NCBI GenBank assembly: GCA_030740435.1 | Contig: JASLXG010000186.1 | Coordinates: 1 to 37,142 of the forward strand | Source: Alphaproteobacteria bacterium | GTDB taxonomy: Bacteria > Pseudomonadota > Alphaproteobacteria > UBA2966 | Direction: 5' to 3' | Length of the DNA: 37,142 bases | Notes under the pieces: model-generated | The model's database searches: none | Told to the model about the DNA's origin: nothing | The model's input: the letters and a program-made list of their open reading frames with translations, nothing else | In this document: one piece after another, positions 7,989 through 16,692 of the stretch | Layout of the letters: the number at the start of each line of letters is the position of its first letter | How positions within the stretch are numbered: position 1 is the first letter of the stretch | Translations under genes and position numbers: made by a program

Positions 7989-9620
7989 ATGACCGCCGAA
8001 CATGAGCCGCTTCGCATTGCCTTGGTGGGACCCGCCGCCGACCAGGCCCTGGCGCAGCGCCTGGAAGCTGCCGGCCGGGCGCCCGGGGCGATTCTTTTGG
8101 CGGCCGGAGACGCCAGTTCCCTGTTGGCCGGCGGTGCGGCCGACGCTGCCCTGATCTGGCTGGCGGCAGGTGATGATGTTGCCGCCATCGCCAGCTTGGT
8201 GCCGCTTCTGGATTGGCTGGGACTGGCCCGGGCCAGCGTCGTCGCCGTCGAGGTCGACGGTGACGCCGAACGCCTGGCGGCGGCGCTGTCCGCCTGGCGC
8301 CAGGCCGCGCCGGCCGGCAACGAAGCACCGCTGGCGGCCGTACCGGTGAACGCCGCGGGTGAACGGCCGGCCTGGTACGAGGGACCTGGGCTGGTCGAGG
8401 CATTGGCTCGCCTGGAGGCCATGACAGAGCGGCGGCCGCCGCCGTTCAGGCTGCTGGTCGAGGCTGGCGAAAGCGCCCCGCCCGGCACCAGCCTGGCCGG
8501 GCGGCTGCTCGGCGGCCAAGCCGCGGTGGGCGACGAGATCGTGCTCTCGCCTTCCAACCAGGTGGCCCGCATCAGCGCCCTGGCAGGCGGTGAGCGCCTG
8601 GTGCTCGAGCTCGATCGTGCGGTCAGCGCCGAGGCCGGCGAAATCGTTAGCCTGACCGGCGACGCGCCCATCGAAACCGACGTCTTTCGTGCCCGCTTCC
8701 AGTGGCAGGAGGCAACGGAGCTGGAGGTCGGCGATGAGCTCGAGCTGGAGCTTTGCGGCCGCCACACGCCGGTGCGGGTGCAGTCGCTGGAGGCCGTGAT
8801 CGGCCGCCCGCCGCCAGCGACCGCGGTGGCAAAGGGCGAACTGGCCGAGGCCATCCTGCGCAGCTACACCATGCTCGCCCTCGATGCTTTCGCGCACAGC
8901 CCGGCCAGCGGCCGTTTTTCCCTTTTGCGCCAGGGCCAGGTGGTGGGCCGGGGCATCGTCAGCATGGCTGGCTATGCCGATCAGCGCGACCTGGTCACCG
9001 TGCGCGCTACCAACGTCACCCGCGTTCCCCACACCGTGACCACCGAGGCCCGAACCCGGCTCAACGGCCATCGCGGCGGCGTGCTTTGGTTCACCGGCCT
9101 CTCGGCCTCGGGCAAGTCGACGCTGGCGGTCGAGGTCGAACGCCAGCTCTTTGCCCGCGACTTCCAGGTCTACGTACTGGATGGTGACAACATCCGCCAC
9201 GGCCTCAATGCCAATCTGGGATTCTCGCCCGAGGACCGCTCGGAGAACATCCGCCGGGTCGGCGAGGTGGCGGCGCTGTTCGCCCGCGCCGGCTTCATCG
9301 CACTGACCGCTTTCATCTCGCCCTACCGTTCCGACCGCCAGCGGGCGCGAGAGGCGGCCGAGGGGGATTTCCACGAGATTTTCGTCGACGCCGATCTGGC
9401 GGCCTGCGAGGAGCGCGACCCCAAGGGCCTATACAAACGCGCCCGAGACGGCGAGATCCCCGATTTCACCGGCATCTCGGCACCCTATGAGGCGCCCGAG
9501 AGCCCGGAGCTGGCGGTCGATACCGTCAACCACGACGTGGCTGCCTGTGTCGAGCAGATCATCGACTATATCGAGAGCGAACTCGGCACCGAGGCGGCAC
9601 AGCGGCGTTCGGCGGGGTAG
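7989..9620 (+). CDS. Adenylylsulfate kinase fused to a degenerate CysN-like (sulfate adenylyltransferase GTPase) region
   Basis: A 543-residue protein. The start is the ATG at 7989 with GGAGA 6 bases upstream. Residues about 350-543 are a complete APS kinase: P-loop GLSASGKST (370-378), DGDNIRHGLN, FISPYR (442-447) with the phosphorylated-serine position, and DPKGLYKRARDGEIPDFTG. It converts APS to PAPS. Residues about 150-345 match the two beta-barrel domains of CysN. Residues 1-150 still align to the end of the CysN GTPase domain (LGLARASVVAVEVD at 77-90, WYEGPGL at 129-135). However, the P-loop, switch regions and the NKxD motif are missing, so GTP cannot be bound in the usual way. No cysD lies nearby. 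The context of sulfotransferases and a glycosyltransferase suggests PAPS supply for surface sulfation. Confidence 0.82.
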   Translation: MTAEHEPLRIALVGPAADQALAQRLEAAGRAPGAILLAAGDASSLLAGGAADAALIWLAAGDDVAAIASLVPLLDWLGLARASVVAVEVDGDAERLAAALSAWRQAAPAGNEAPLAAVPVNAAGERPAWYEGPGLVEALARLEAMTERRPPPFRLLVEAGESAPPGTSLAGRLLGGQAAVGDEIVLSPSNQVARISALAGGERLVLELDRAVSAEAGEIVSLTGDAPIETDVFRARFQWQEATELEVGDELELELCGRHTPVRVQSLEAVIGRPPPATAVAKGELAEAILRSYTMLALDAFAHSPASGRFSLLRQGQVVGRGIVSMAGYADQRDLVTVRATNVTRVPHTVTTEARTRLNGHRGGVLWFTGLSASGKSTLAVEVERQLFARDFQVYVLDGDNIRHGLNANLGFSPEDRSENIRRVGEVAALFARAGFIALTAFISPYRSDRQRAREAAEGDFHEIFVDADLAACEERDPKGLYKRARDGEIPDFTGISAPYEAPESPELAVDTVNHDVAACVEQIIDYIESELGTEAAQRRSAG

Positions 9621-9627
9621 CCCGCCT

Positions 9628-11095
9628 TCAAATGGCCCGGAAAATCCGGCTCCAGTAGGGCGTCTCGAGCAGCGGCGCCAGGGCATCGAGGTATTCCGGG
9701 GCGTTCGAAACGAGCGTCAGGCCGGGACCGGGTAGCTCGCGGCTTTGGCAGCTTTCGTGGCGGAAGACGATGTCGCTGCCTTGGGTGCGGTGGACGGTGT
9801 AGTCGTACCAGGCCAGCCAGGTCGGGTTCATCGAGATCTCGCCGGCAAAGGGCGGGGCCTCGAGGTGGGAGGCGAAATCGGGATCGTAACCGAGTTCGGC
9901 CAGCAACTCGCCATAGCCCAGGTCTTCCAGGATGGGACGGTGGGCCGAGGTCAGCCAGCGCCGCCACTTGCCCCGTGCCCGGCGCCCAGAGGTGGCTGCG
10001 GCCCATCACGGCGTCGGCCGAGCCCGCCTGCTGCAGGGTGCGGTTGAGGTAGCGCTCGGCGAGGTCGCGGGACTCTGTTTCGTCGAGCGCCAGGCCGAGC
10101 AGTTGGCCCAGCGCCTGCACCGCCGCCGCCGGCTCGGCCATCAGATCCTCGTAGCGGGCGAAGTGGAGCCGTCCCCGGTTGGCCAGCGCGCACTGGAACC
10201 ATTCGGCCAGCGCCGCCGCCTGGCAGCGGAACCAGCCAAGGTCGTGTAAGACGGCGTCGGGCGGGCGCCAGTACTTGGCGGCCAGCGAGACCAGCACGTC
10301 GAGCGGGTGGCGGCAGACGGCGACGGAGGTGTAGTTGAGCGCATCCATCTCGTCGAGGATGGCGGCGCTGGGTTTATGGTGGGTTTCGAAGCGATAGGCC
10401 GCCAGTTGGCTGTGGGCGCGCAAGCCCGCCACGTAAAGGAACTTTTCCGAGGCAAATCCGCGTTCGTCGGCACTGGGCCGGTAGGGGCCGCCGCTCATGG
10501 CCAGGTCTAGGCCGCCCAAGCCGATCTGGCGATGCTGGGTGACCCAGATGCCGAGGCCGCGGCAGAGCGTCACCAGGGCACCGGTGAGGAAATTCATGTG
10601 CTCGTTACAGAGGATGCGCAACAGGTTGGTGGTGAGGTCGATCTCCGGCTCCTCGTCCCCCAGCCGGAGCAGCAAGATTTCGTAAAGCAAATGCCCGATT
10701 ACCGTGTTGCCGCTGCTGGGATAGCCAAACAGCGCCACGCCGGTGGGAAAGGGTGCGGCCAGGTAGGCCTTGATGAAGGCGGGGTGCAAAATCCTGCCCT
10801 CGAGCCCCCATTTGTTGATGGCCGCCACGGCGCCCAGCTCGAAGGCCGTGCTCGAGCGGTCCGGCGAGCGGCTGGCGATGATCAGTGGTGGCTGGCCGGC
10901 GGCAAAGTGTGCCGCCGCGGCCTCGGCCTCGGCATGCACCGGCACGCCCTCGACGTCGGCCGGGCCGTCGTCGGCGATGTAGAAGGCCACGGGAAAGCCC
11001 ACCCGTTCGAGCAGTTGCGCGTAATAGGCGCTCCAGTCGTTGAGGCCGAAGATTGCCACCTTCTGGCCGGGCGGCAAGGGACGAGAATCCGACAT
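9628..11095 (-). pseudogene. Sulfotransferase with N-terminal Rossmann-like domain, frameshifted near the C-terminus
   Basis: The ATG at 11095 opens a frame with a Rossmann-like domain (KVAIFGLNDWSAYYAQLLER, residues about 12-110). A sulfotransferase domain follows: phosphosulfate loop ALFGYPSSGNTVIGHLL, 3'-phosphate site VAVCRHPLDVLVSLAAKYW, and HFARYEDLMAEP. At the closing signature the frame breaks. After SHLWAPGTG the expected GKWRRWLTSAHRPILEDLG continues only in another frame, which runs to the stop at 9628 and ends YWSRIFRAI. The break is at four C on the + strand (9971-9974); one base fewer restores a protein of about 489 residues. The CysN/CysC-like gene converges on it with a 7-base gap, and its product would make the PAPS used here. 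The defect may be real or a homopolymer error. Confidence 0.8.
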
Positions 11096-11308
11096 GCAAA
11101 TTCGATTCGGGCAATTTGAGCTCGGTTGGGCCGTCTCAGCATAGCAGGAAACCGCCCCCAGCCCGGATTCTGCCTTTGTTGCAAGGGGTTATTAACAGCA
11201 TGAACAAAATGTTAAATACATTTGATCAAAATATATTTTAAATTTCAGGTAATATCCATCGATTACCCTGGGGCTGTACTGAACCGGAAAATCGGCAGCG
11301 CCTGAACC
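11096..11308. other. AT-rich intergenic region with a TTTGATCAAA palindrome
   Basis: About 210 bases between the divergent sulfotransferase and hypothetical-protein genes. The stretch 11190-11275 is strongly AT-rich in an otherwise GC-rich window and holds the 10-bp palindrome TTTGATCAAA (11221-11230) followed by ATATATTTTAAATTT. It probably carries promoters. I see no gene in it. Confidence 0.5.
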
Positions 11309-11785
11309 TTGTCCACGCTAACCAACATTGCGCTTTTCGACCCCCGCGGCACGACCGCGGTCAAGCCCGCCGCGCGTCCGGCCGGCACGCGCTTCGACGA
11401 TCTCCTGGGCCGCCAGCGGCCGCGCTTTCGCCGCGCCCCCGATGACGATCTCGGCATTCATCTAAAAAGGCGGCGCTCCGACGCTGCCGCCGAGGGCCTG
11501 GCCCGCGAGCCCGCGGCGGGCGGCGAACGGGCCAACGACAACCGCCCCGAGAGCGCTGCCCGGCGCGGGCTCAGCGATCCCTTTACCACCCGGGCCGACC
11601 GTTTCGGTGGCCTTTTGCATCTCGATGTCGGCTTCTTGGCGCAGGTCATCTCGCAGGAAGTGATGCCCGAGGACGGCGCCCACAGCTCCCGCTACAGCGC
11701 TGCCGGCTCGGCCGCCTACCGCGCCACCATCCAACGCACCGACGCCTATCTGGTGCCCGATCTTGAAGAGCTGCTTGTCACCTAG
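11309..11785 (+). CDS. Hypothetical protein, 158 residues
   Basis: I do not recognise this family. The frame opens at a TTG (11309) giving MSTLTNIALFDPRGTT; no ATG precedes the well-formed N-terminus and no strong ribosome-binding site is visible. The first 90 residues are Arg/Ala/Pro-rich and probably disordered (FDDLLGRQRPRFRRAPDDD). The last 60 look folded: DRFGGLLHLDVGFLAQVISQEVMP, then RATIQRTDAYLVPDLEELLVT. No signal peptide or membrane segment is evident. An antisense frame covers much of it, but the amino-acid composition of the + frame is more protein-like. The gene sits downstream of an AT-rich region and 49 bases upstream of the acyl-CoA ligase gene. Confidence 0.5.
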   Translation: MSTLTNIALFDPRGTTAVKPAARPAGTRFDDLLGRQRPRFRRAPDDDLGIHLKRRRSDAAAEGLAREPAAGGERANDNRPESAARRGLSDPFTTRADRFGGLLHLDVGFLAQVISQEVMPEDGAHSSRYSAAGSAAYRATIQRTDAYLVPDLEELLVT

Positions 11786-11834
11786 CCCGGCCCCTGGCAC
11801 TCTCGCGCTGACCTGAAAGCCAGCGTAGCGAGCC

Positions 11835-13355
11835 ATGTCGAATACCGTCACCGAATTGATCGAGGCCGGAGCCGCCGAGGCCCCGGCGCTGGGCGCCCCG
11901 GGGCGGCCGGAGCTCGACTACGCCGGGCTGAGAAAGTTGGCCGCCGAGGTGCGCGGCGCCCTCAACGCCGCCGGCATCGGGCGGGGCGACCGCCTCACCA
12001 TGGTGCTGCCCAACGGCCCCGAGATGGCCGCCGCCTTCGTCGCCGTGGCCGGCGCCGCCACCACGGCGCCGCTCAACCCGGCCTACACGGCCGACGAGTT
12101 CGCCTTCTATCTCGACGATCTGGAAGCCCGGGCGCTGCTGGTGGAGGCGGGTTCCGAGAGCCCGGCCCTGCAGGTTGCGGCCGAGCGCCGGATTCCGATC
12201 ATCGAACTCCGGCCGCAAGAGGGGCCGGCGGGACGCTTCACGCTTTCTTCCGCAACCGGCGGCGAGGCTGCCAAGCCGGGCCCCGCCGGGCCCGACGACG
12301 TGGCCCTGGTGCTGCACACTTCGGGCACCACCTCGCGGCCCAAGCTGGTGCCGCTGAGCCAGCGGAACGTTTCAGCCTCGGCCGGCCACATCGGCGCCAC
12401 CCTGGGGCTGGGTCCGGACGACCGCTGCCTCAACGTGATGCCGCTTTTCCACATCCATGGCCTGATGGCGGCGCTCTTGGCCAGCCTCGGCGCCGGCGCC
12501 TCGGTGCATTGTGCGCCGGGCTTCAACGCGCTCAGCTTTTTCGCCTGGCTGGCCGAGGTCGAAGCCACCTGGTACAGCGCCGTGCCTGCCATGCACCAAG
12601 CCATCCTGGCTCGGGCCGGGCGCAACCGCGAGATCATCGCCGCCCACCGCTTGCGCTTCGTGCGCTCCTCGAGCTCATCGCTGCCGCCGCAGGTGCTGGC
12701 CGAGTTGAGCGCCGCTTTCGCTTGCCCGGTGGTCGAGGCCTACGGCATGACCGAGGCGGCCCACCAGATGGCCTCGAACCCGGTCGACCGGGACCGCGTC
12801 AAACCCGGAACGGTGGGGCTGGCGGCGGGACCGGAAGTGGCCCTGATGGACGCCGCCGGCGAGCTGCTGGAGGCGGGCCAGACCGGCGAAATCGTCATCC
12901 GCGGGGCCAACGTCACGGCTGGCTACGTGGCCAATCCCAAGGCCAACGCCGAGGCCTTCACGAACGGCTGGTTCCGCACCGGCGACCAGGGCTGGATCGA
13001 CGCGGACGGCTATCTCACCATCTCGGGCCGGCTCAAGGAGATCATCAACCGGGGCGGCGAAAAAATCTCGCCGCGCGAGGTCGACGAGGTGCTGATGGAC
13101 CACCCGGCGGTGGCCCAGGCGGTGGCCTTTGCGCTGCCCCACGACAAATTGGGCGAGGAAGTGGCGGCAGCGGTGGTGCTGGACGAAGGCGCAACGGCCA
13201 TTGAGGCGGAGCTGCGCGACTTCGTGGCCGGGCGGCTGGCCGCCTTCAAGGTGCCGAAACGGATCGTGCTGCTTGACGAGATCCCCAAGGGCCCGACCGG
13301 CAAGCTGCAGCGCATCGGCCTGGCCGGCGTGCTGGGCATGACGGAGAAGGATTGA
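11835..13355 (+). CDS. AMP-dependent acyl-CoA ligase, Pcs60/AAE3 (oxalate-CoA ligase)-like
   Basis: A 506-residue member of the ANL superfamily. It activates a carboxylic acid to an acyl-adenylate and then to a CoA thioester. Motifs in order: the AMP-binding loop HTSGTTSRPK (161-170), VMPLFHIHGL, AYGMTEAAHQM, the hinge region TGDQGWIDADGYLTISGR, KEIINRGGEKISPREVDEV, and the C-terminal catalytic lysine in PTGKLQRIGL. The sequence around NPAYTADEFAFYLDD and HIHGLMAALLASLGAGASV resembles yeast Pcs60 and plant AAE3, which act on oxalate; the resemblance is from memory and substrate is not certain. The next gene starts 7 bases downstream, so it is probably co-transcribed with the PanE-like and GNAT genes. 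Confidence 0.8.
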   Translation: MSNTVTELIEAGAAEAPALGAPGRPELDYAGLRKLAAEVRGALNAAGIGRGDRLTMVLPNGPEMAAAFVAVAGAATTAPLNPAYTADEFAFYLDDLEARALLVEAGSESPALQVAAERRIPIIELRPQEGPAGRFTLSSATGGEAAKPGPAGPDDVALVLHTSGTTSRPKLVPLSQRNVSASAGHIGATLGLGPDDRCLNVMPLFHIHGLMAALLASLGAGASVHCAPGFNALSFFAWLAEVEATWYSAVPAMHQAILARAGRNREIIAAHRLRFVRSSSSSLPPQVLAELSAAFACPVVEAYGMTEAAHQMASNPVDRDRVKPGTVGLAAGPEVALMDAAGELLEAGQTGEIVIRGANVTAGYVANPKANAEAFTNGWFRTGDQGWIDADGYLTISGRLKEIINRGGEKISPREVDEVLMDHPAVAQAVAFALPHDKLGEEVAAAVVLDEGATAIEAELRDFVAGRLAAFKVPKRIVLLDEIPKGPTGKLQRIGLAGVLGMTEKD

Positions 13356-13362
13356 GGGTGGC

Positions 13363-14343
13363 ATGAAAATCGCCGTCTTCGGCGCCGGCGCCATCGGCGG
13401 CCTGCTCGGCGCCCGCCTGGCCAAAGTTGGCGCCGACGTTACCCTGATCGCCCGCGGCCCCCACCTGGCCGCCATGCGGGCGGGTGGCTTGACGCTCATC
13501 GAAGCCGACGGCAGCCAAAGCACGGTGGCCGTCGCGGCCACCGACGATCCGGCCAAGGCCGGGCCGCAGGACTACGTCATCGTTACGCTCAAGGCCCATT
13601 CCGTGGCCGCCGTTGTCGCTGACATCGCGCCGCTGCTGGGCTCCGAGACGGCCGTGGTCTGGGCCGTCAACGGCATACCCTGGTGGTATTTCCACGGGCT
13701 GGCGGGGAATCACGAAAACCACCGCCTGGAATGCCTGGACCCGGATGACGTGCAATGGCGGGGTCTGGGACCCGAACGCCTCATCGGCTGCGTCGTCTGG
13801 TGGGCTTCCGAAGTCGTCGAGCCCGGCGTGGTGCGCCACGAATACGGCAACCGCATGCCGCTGGGCGAGCCCGACGGCAGCCGAAGCGCGCGCGCCAAGG
13901 CACTCAGCCAACTGCTCATCGAAGCCGGCTTCAAATCGCCCTTGCGGCCCCGCATCCGCAACGAGATCTGGATGAAGCTCTGGGGCAACCTTTCCTTCAA
14001 TCCCATCAGCGCACTGACCGCTGCCACCATGACCGGGATGGCAACCGATCCCGGCACCCGGGCCGTGGCCAGGGCCATGATGGCGGAGGCCCAGCAGGTG
14101 GCCGAGGCGCTGGGCGCCGAGTTCTCCATCGACGTCGATACCCGTATCGAGGGCGCCGCCGAGGTCGGCGATCACCGCACCTCGATGCTGCAGGACCTGG
14201 AGCGCGGCCGGCCGTTGGAGCTCGAGGCCCTGGTCGGCGCCGTGGCCGAGATGGGCCGCCTGGTGGGCAAGCCCACCCCCACCATCGACAGCGTTTACGC
14301 CCTGGTGGCCCAGCGCGCCCGCACCCGCTCGGCGGGCTCTTAG
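13363..14343 (+). CDS. 2-dehydropantoate 2-reductase family (PanE/ApbA-like) oxidoreductase
   Basis: A 326-residue NADP-dependent reductase with the N-terminal Rossmann motif KIAVFGAGAIGGLLGARLA, the VIVTLKAHS segment with the catalytic lysine, and the C-terminal helical domain with NEIWMKLWGNLSFNPISALT. In the PanE family this reduces ketopantoate to pantoate in coenzyme A synthesis, but many paralogues act on other 2-keto acids. An insertion around WWYFHGLAGNHENHRLECLD, predicted between the domains, is common in the paralogues rather than in true PanE. The gene lies 7 bases after the acyl-CoA ligase and its stop overlaps the GTG start of the GNAT gene by one base. I would call the family with confidence but not the pantothenate role. 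Confidence 0.8.
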   Translation: MKIAVFGAGAIGGLLGARLAKVGADVTLIARGPHLAAMRAGGLTLIEADGSQSTVAVAATDDPAKAGPQDYVIVTLKAHSVAAVVADIAPLLGSETAVVWAVNGIPWWYFHGLAGNHENHRLECLDPDDVQWRGLGPERLIGCVVWWASEVVEPGVVRHEYGNRMPLGEPDGSRSARAKALSQLLIEAGFKSPLRPRIRNEIWMKLWGNLSFNPISALTAATMTGMATDPGTRAVARAMMAEAQQVAEALGAEFSIDVDTRIEGAAEVGDHRTSMLQDLERGRPLELEALVGAVAEMGRLVGKPTPTIDSVYALVAQRARTRSAGS

Positions 14344-14849
14344 TGGCGACCTTGATTCGCGAGGAAACCGGAACCGACAGCGCTGCCATCGCCGCCGTCG
14401 TCGAGGCCGCCTTCGGCCGGCCCGAGGAGGCCGATCTGGTGGCCGCGCTCCGCGTCCAGGATGCCTTGACGATTTCCCTGGTCGCCGAGCGCAGCAATGC
14501 GCTGGTCGGCCATATCGCCTTCAGCCCCATCACCGTCGAGGCAAACCCGCATGATCTCTGCTGCCTCGGCCTGGCGCCACTGGCCGTGGCGCCGCACCAG
14601 CAGGGCCGCGGCATCGGCGGCCGCCTGATCAAGGCCGGCCTTGCCGCGGCGGCTGGCTGGGATCTGGTTTTCGTGCTCGGCGATCCCGGTTACTACGAAC
14701 GTTTCGGCTTCGAAGTGGCCCAGCGCCACGGTCTGGCCTGCGAATACGAAGCCCCGCCCGAAGCCTTCCGGGTTCTCGAATTGCGCCCCGGCGCCCTGGC
14801 CGCCGTCAGCGGCACGGCGCGTTACAACGAGGCGTTTGCGGAGGTCTAG
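14343..14849 (+). CDS. GNAT-family N-acetyltransferase
   Basis: A 168-residue acetyltransferase starting at the GTG at 14343, which overlaps the previous stop by one base. A longer frame on this strand is antisense-like noise upstream of that point. The acetyl-CoA-binding motif is LGLAPLAVAPHQQGRGIGGRLI, followed by LVFVLGDPGYYERFGFEVAQ, the pattern of YhbS-like enzymes. It transfers an acetyl group from acetyl-CoA to an amine; the substrate is unknown. The TAG stop (14847-14849) is the first three bases of a palindromic repeat element, so the present C-terminus (FAEV) may have been shaped by the insertion. Confidence 0.75.
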   Translation: MATLIREETGTDSAAIAAVVEAAFGRPEEADLVAALRVQDALTISLVAERSNALVGHIAFSPITVEANPHDLCCLGLAPLAVAPHQQGRGIGGRLIKAGLAAAAGWDLVFVLGDPGYYERFGFEVAQRHGLACEYEAPPEAFRVLELRPGALAAVSGTARYNEAFAEV

Positions 14850-15010
14850 CCCGCATTTCTCACCTGGGGGCGACCCTTCGGGCGCCGCTGTCGCACCGAC
14901 AGGGTGCGTCACGCTGCTTGCCCGATGTCCCACATCGCGCATTGCTGCGTTCCTACCCTGTCGGCGCGACAGCGACGCGCAGGCCATGACCCGGTGAGAA
15001 ATGCGGGCTA
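14847..15010. mobile_element. 164-bp palindromic MITE-like element
   Basis: The ends are perfect 18-bp inverted repeats: TAGCCCGCATTTCTCACC at 14847-14864 and its complement at 14993-15010. A second nested pair, 20 bp with one mismatch, lies at 14886-14905 and 14955-14974 (CGCTGTCGC-x-CCGACAGGGT). A small hairpin is in the centre (14923-14937). The element codes for nothing and could fold into one long hairpin. No target-site duplication is obvious. It fills almost the whole gap between two convergent genes. Without it the gap would be about 12 bases, similar to the other convergent pairs in this window. Confidence 0.7.
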
Positions 15011-15022
15011 GGCAGAGCGCCG

Positions 15023-16606
15023 CTAATAGCCAATCGCGCAGCCGTCCTTGCGCGGATCCGAACCGGCCGCCAGCGTGCCTTGCTGCCAGTCGATCCAGAT
15101 GGCCTGGCCGCCGCCGAAGGGGCTGGCGACGCGGCTCGTGCTGTGGCCCAGGCCGCTCAAGCCGGCAGCCACCGCTTCGGGAACGCCGCTTTCCAGCCCG
15201 TAAACCCCGTTGAAGTGGAAACCGCGGGGGCAGTCGATGGCGGCCTGCGGGTCCATGCCGAAATCCAGCATGTTGGTCAGCACATGAACCTGGCCGACGG
15301 GTTGGAAGTGGCCGCCCATGACGCCGTAGGGCATGACGGCGCGGCCATTACGGGCCAGCATGCCGGGCATGATGGTGTGCAGGGGGCGTTTTCCGGGTGC
15401 GATGCAGTTGGGGTGGCCGGGCTCGAGGCGAAAGCCGCTGCCGCGGTTTTGCAGCACTACGCCGGTCGGGCTGCACAACCCCGAGCCGAAGGGATGGAAG
15501 GTCGAGTTGATGAAGGAAACGGCGTTGCGGTCCTTGTCGACGACGCTGAGGTAGATGGTATCGGGGTGGCCGGGCGGGCGGATGGCCTCGAGCGCCATGG
15601 CGCGGTCGCGGCTGACCTCGCGGGCCAACACCTGGGCGAAGTCCTTGCTGAGCAGGTTCTCCACCGGCACCTCGGCCTGGCGCGGATCGCCGAGGTAGGT
15701 CTCGCGCACATTGAAGGCCAGGCGCGTGGCTTCGCCCTCGAGATGAAAACGCTCGATGCTCAGGGGATCGAGGCCGGCAAACGAGAAATTCTTGAGGATG
15801 TTGAGCATCAGCAGCGCCGTGATGCCCGGGTTGTTGGGCGGTACCACGAAAACCTGGTGGCCGCGGTAGGTGGTGCTGATGGGGGCCAGGACCTCGGTCT
15901 CCTGGGTCGCGAAATCCTCCAGGGAATGCAGCCCGTCGAGGGAATTCAAGTAACCCACGATGTCTTCGGCTATGGGCCCTCTATAGAACCCATCCCGGCC
16001 CTCGGCGGCGATGGTGCGCAGCGTTGCCGCCAGGTCCGGCTGGCGGTGCACGTCGCCCACCGCCGGGGCTTTGCCGCCGGGCAGGAAGATGCGCGCCGCA
16101 TTCTCGTCCCGGGCCAGCTTGTCGGCCGCCAACTGCCAGTCGCGGGCCACCCTCTCGTGCACCACATAGCCATCATCGGCAAAGTCGATGGCGGCGCCCA
16201 GCAAGCGGCCGAGTTCCATGGTGCCGAAACGATCGAGCAGCGTGGCCCAGGCGTCGATGGCCCCCGGTACGGTCACGGCGTGGCTCTCGTAATGCGGTAT
16301 GCGCCCGATCTTGCGCTCCAGGTACCAGTCCACTGTGGCCCGTGCCGGGGCCCGGCCCGAGCCGTTGACGGCAACGATGTCGGCGCTGCCCTCGGGCGCC
16401 ACCAGGGCAAAACAATCGCCGCCGATGCCCGTCGACTGGGGCTCGACGACGCAGAGCACGGCGCTGGCGGCGATGGCCGCATCGACGGCGTTGCCGCCGG
16501 CCTTGAGAATCTCGACCGCCGCCTGGCTGGCCAGGGGATGAGAGGTCGAGGCCATGCCGTTGAGCGCCCGTACCGCCGAGCGGCCGGGAGACTGGAAATC
16601 ACGCAT
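15023..16606 (-). CDS. ggt: Gamma-glutamyltransferase family protein
   Basis: A 527-residue Ntn-hydrolase of the GGT family. The start is the ATG at 16606 (MRDFQSPGRSAVRALNGMAS), preceded by GAGAGG; an upstream GTG is less likely. The fold markers are present: HPLASQAAVEILKAGGNAVDAAIAA near residue 25, EPQSTGIGGDCFALV, and the autocleavage nucleophile Thr350 in DTIYLSVVDKDRNAVSFINS, where the precursor should split into large and small subunits. The later FGSGLCSPTGVVLQNRGSGF and MGGHFQPVGQVHVLTNMLDFG are family marks. It has no clear signal peptide, unlike the periplasmic E. coli enzyme. This group also includes acylases, so the glutathione role is not proven. The FAD oxidoreductase gene is divergent from it. 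Confidence 0.85.
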   Translation of the reverse strand: MRDFQSPGRSAVRALNGMASTSHPLASQAAVEILKAGGNAVDAAIAASAVLCVVEPQSTGIGGDCFALVAPEGSADIVAVNGSGRAPARATVDWYLERKIGRIPHYESHAVTVPGAIDAWATLLDRFGTMELGRLLGAAIDFADDGYVVHERVARDWQLAADKLARDENAARIFLPGGKAPAVGDVHRQPDLAATLRTIAAEGRDGFYRGPIAEDIVGYLNSLDGLHSLEDFATQETEVLAPISTTYRGHQVFVVPPNNPGITALLMLNILKNFSFAGLDPLSIERFHLEGEATRLAFNVRETYLGDPRQAEVPVENLLSKDFAQVLAREVSRDRAMALEAIRPPGHPDTIYLSVVDKDRNAVSFINSTFHPFGSGLCSPTGVVLQNRGSGFRLEPGHPNCIAPGKRPLHTIMPGMLARNGRAVMPYGVMGGHFQPVGQVHVLTNMLDFGMDPQAAIDCPRGFHFNGVYGLESGVPEAVAAGLSGLGHSTSRVASPFGGGQAIWIDWQQGTLAAGSDPRKDGCAIGY

Positions 16607-16692
16607 TTTTTTCCTCTCCGCGAAACCGGCGCAGTATGCACGATAGGAATCGCCGGGCACAATGTGGGCGGGAAGCGGGGAAAGGTTCGGGA

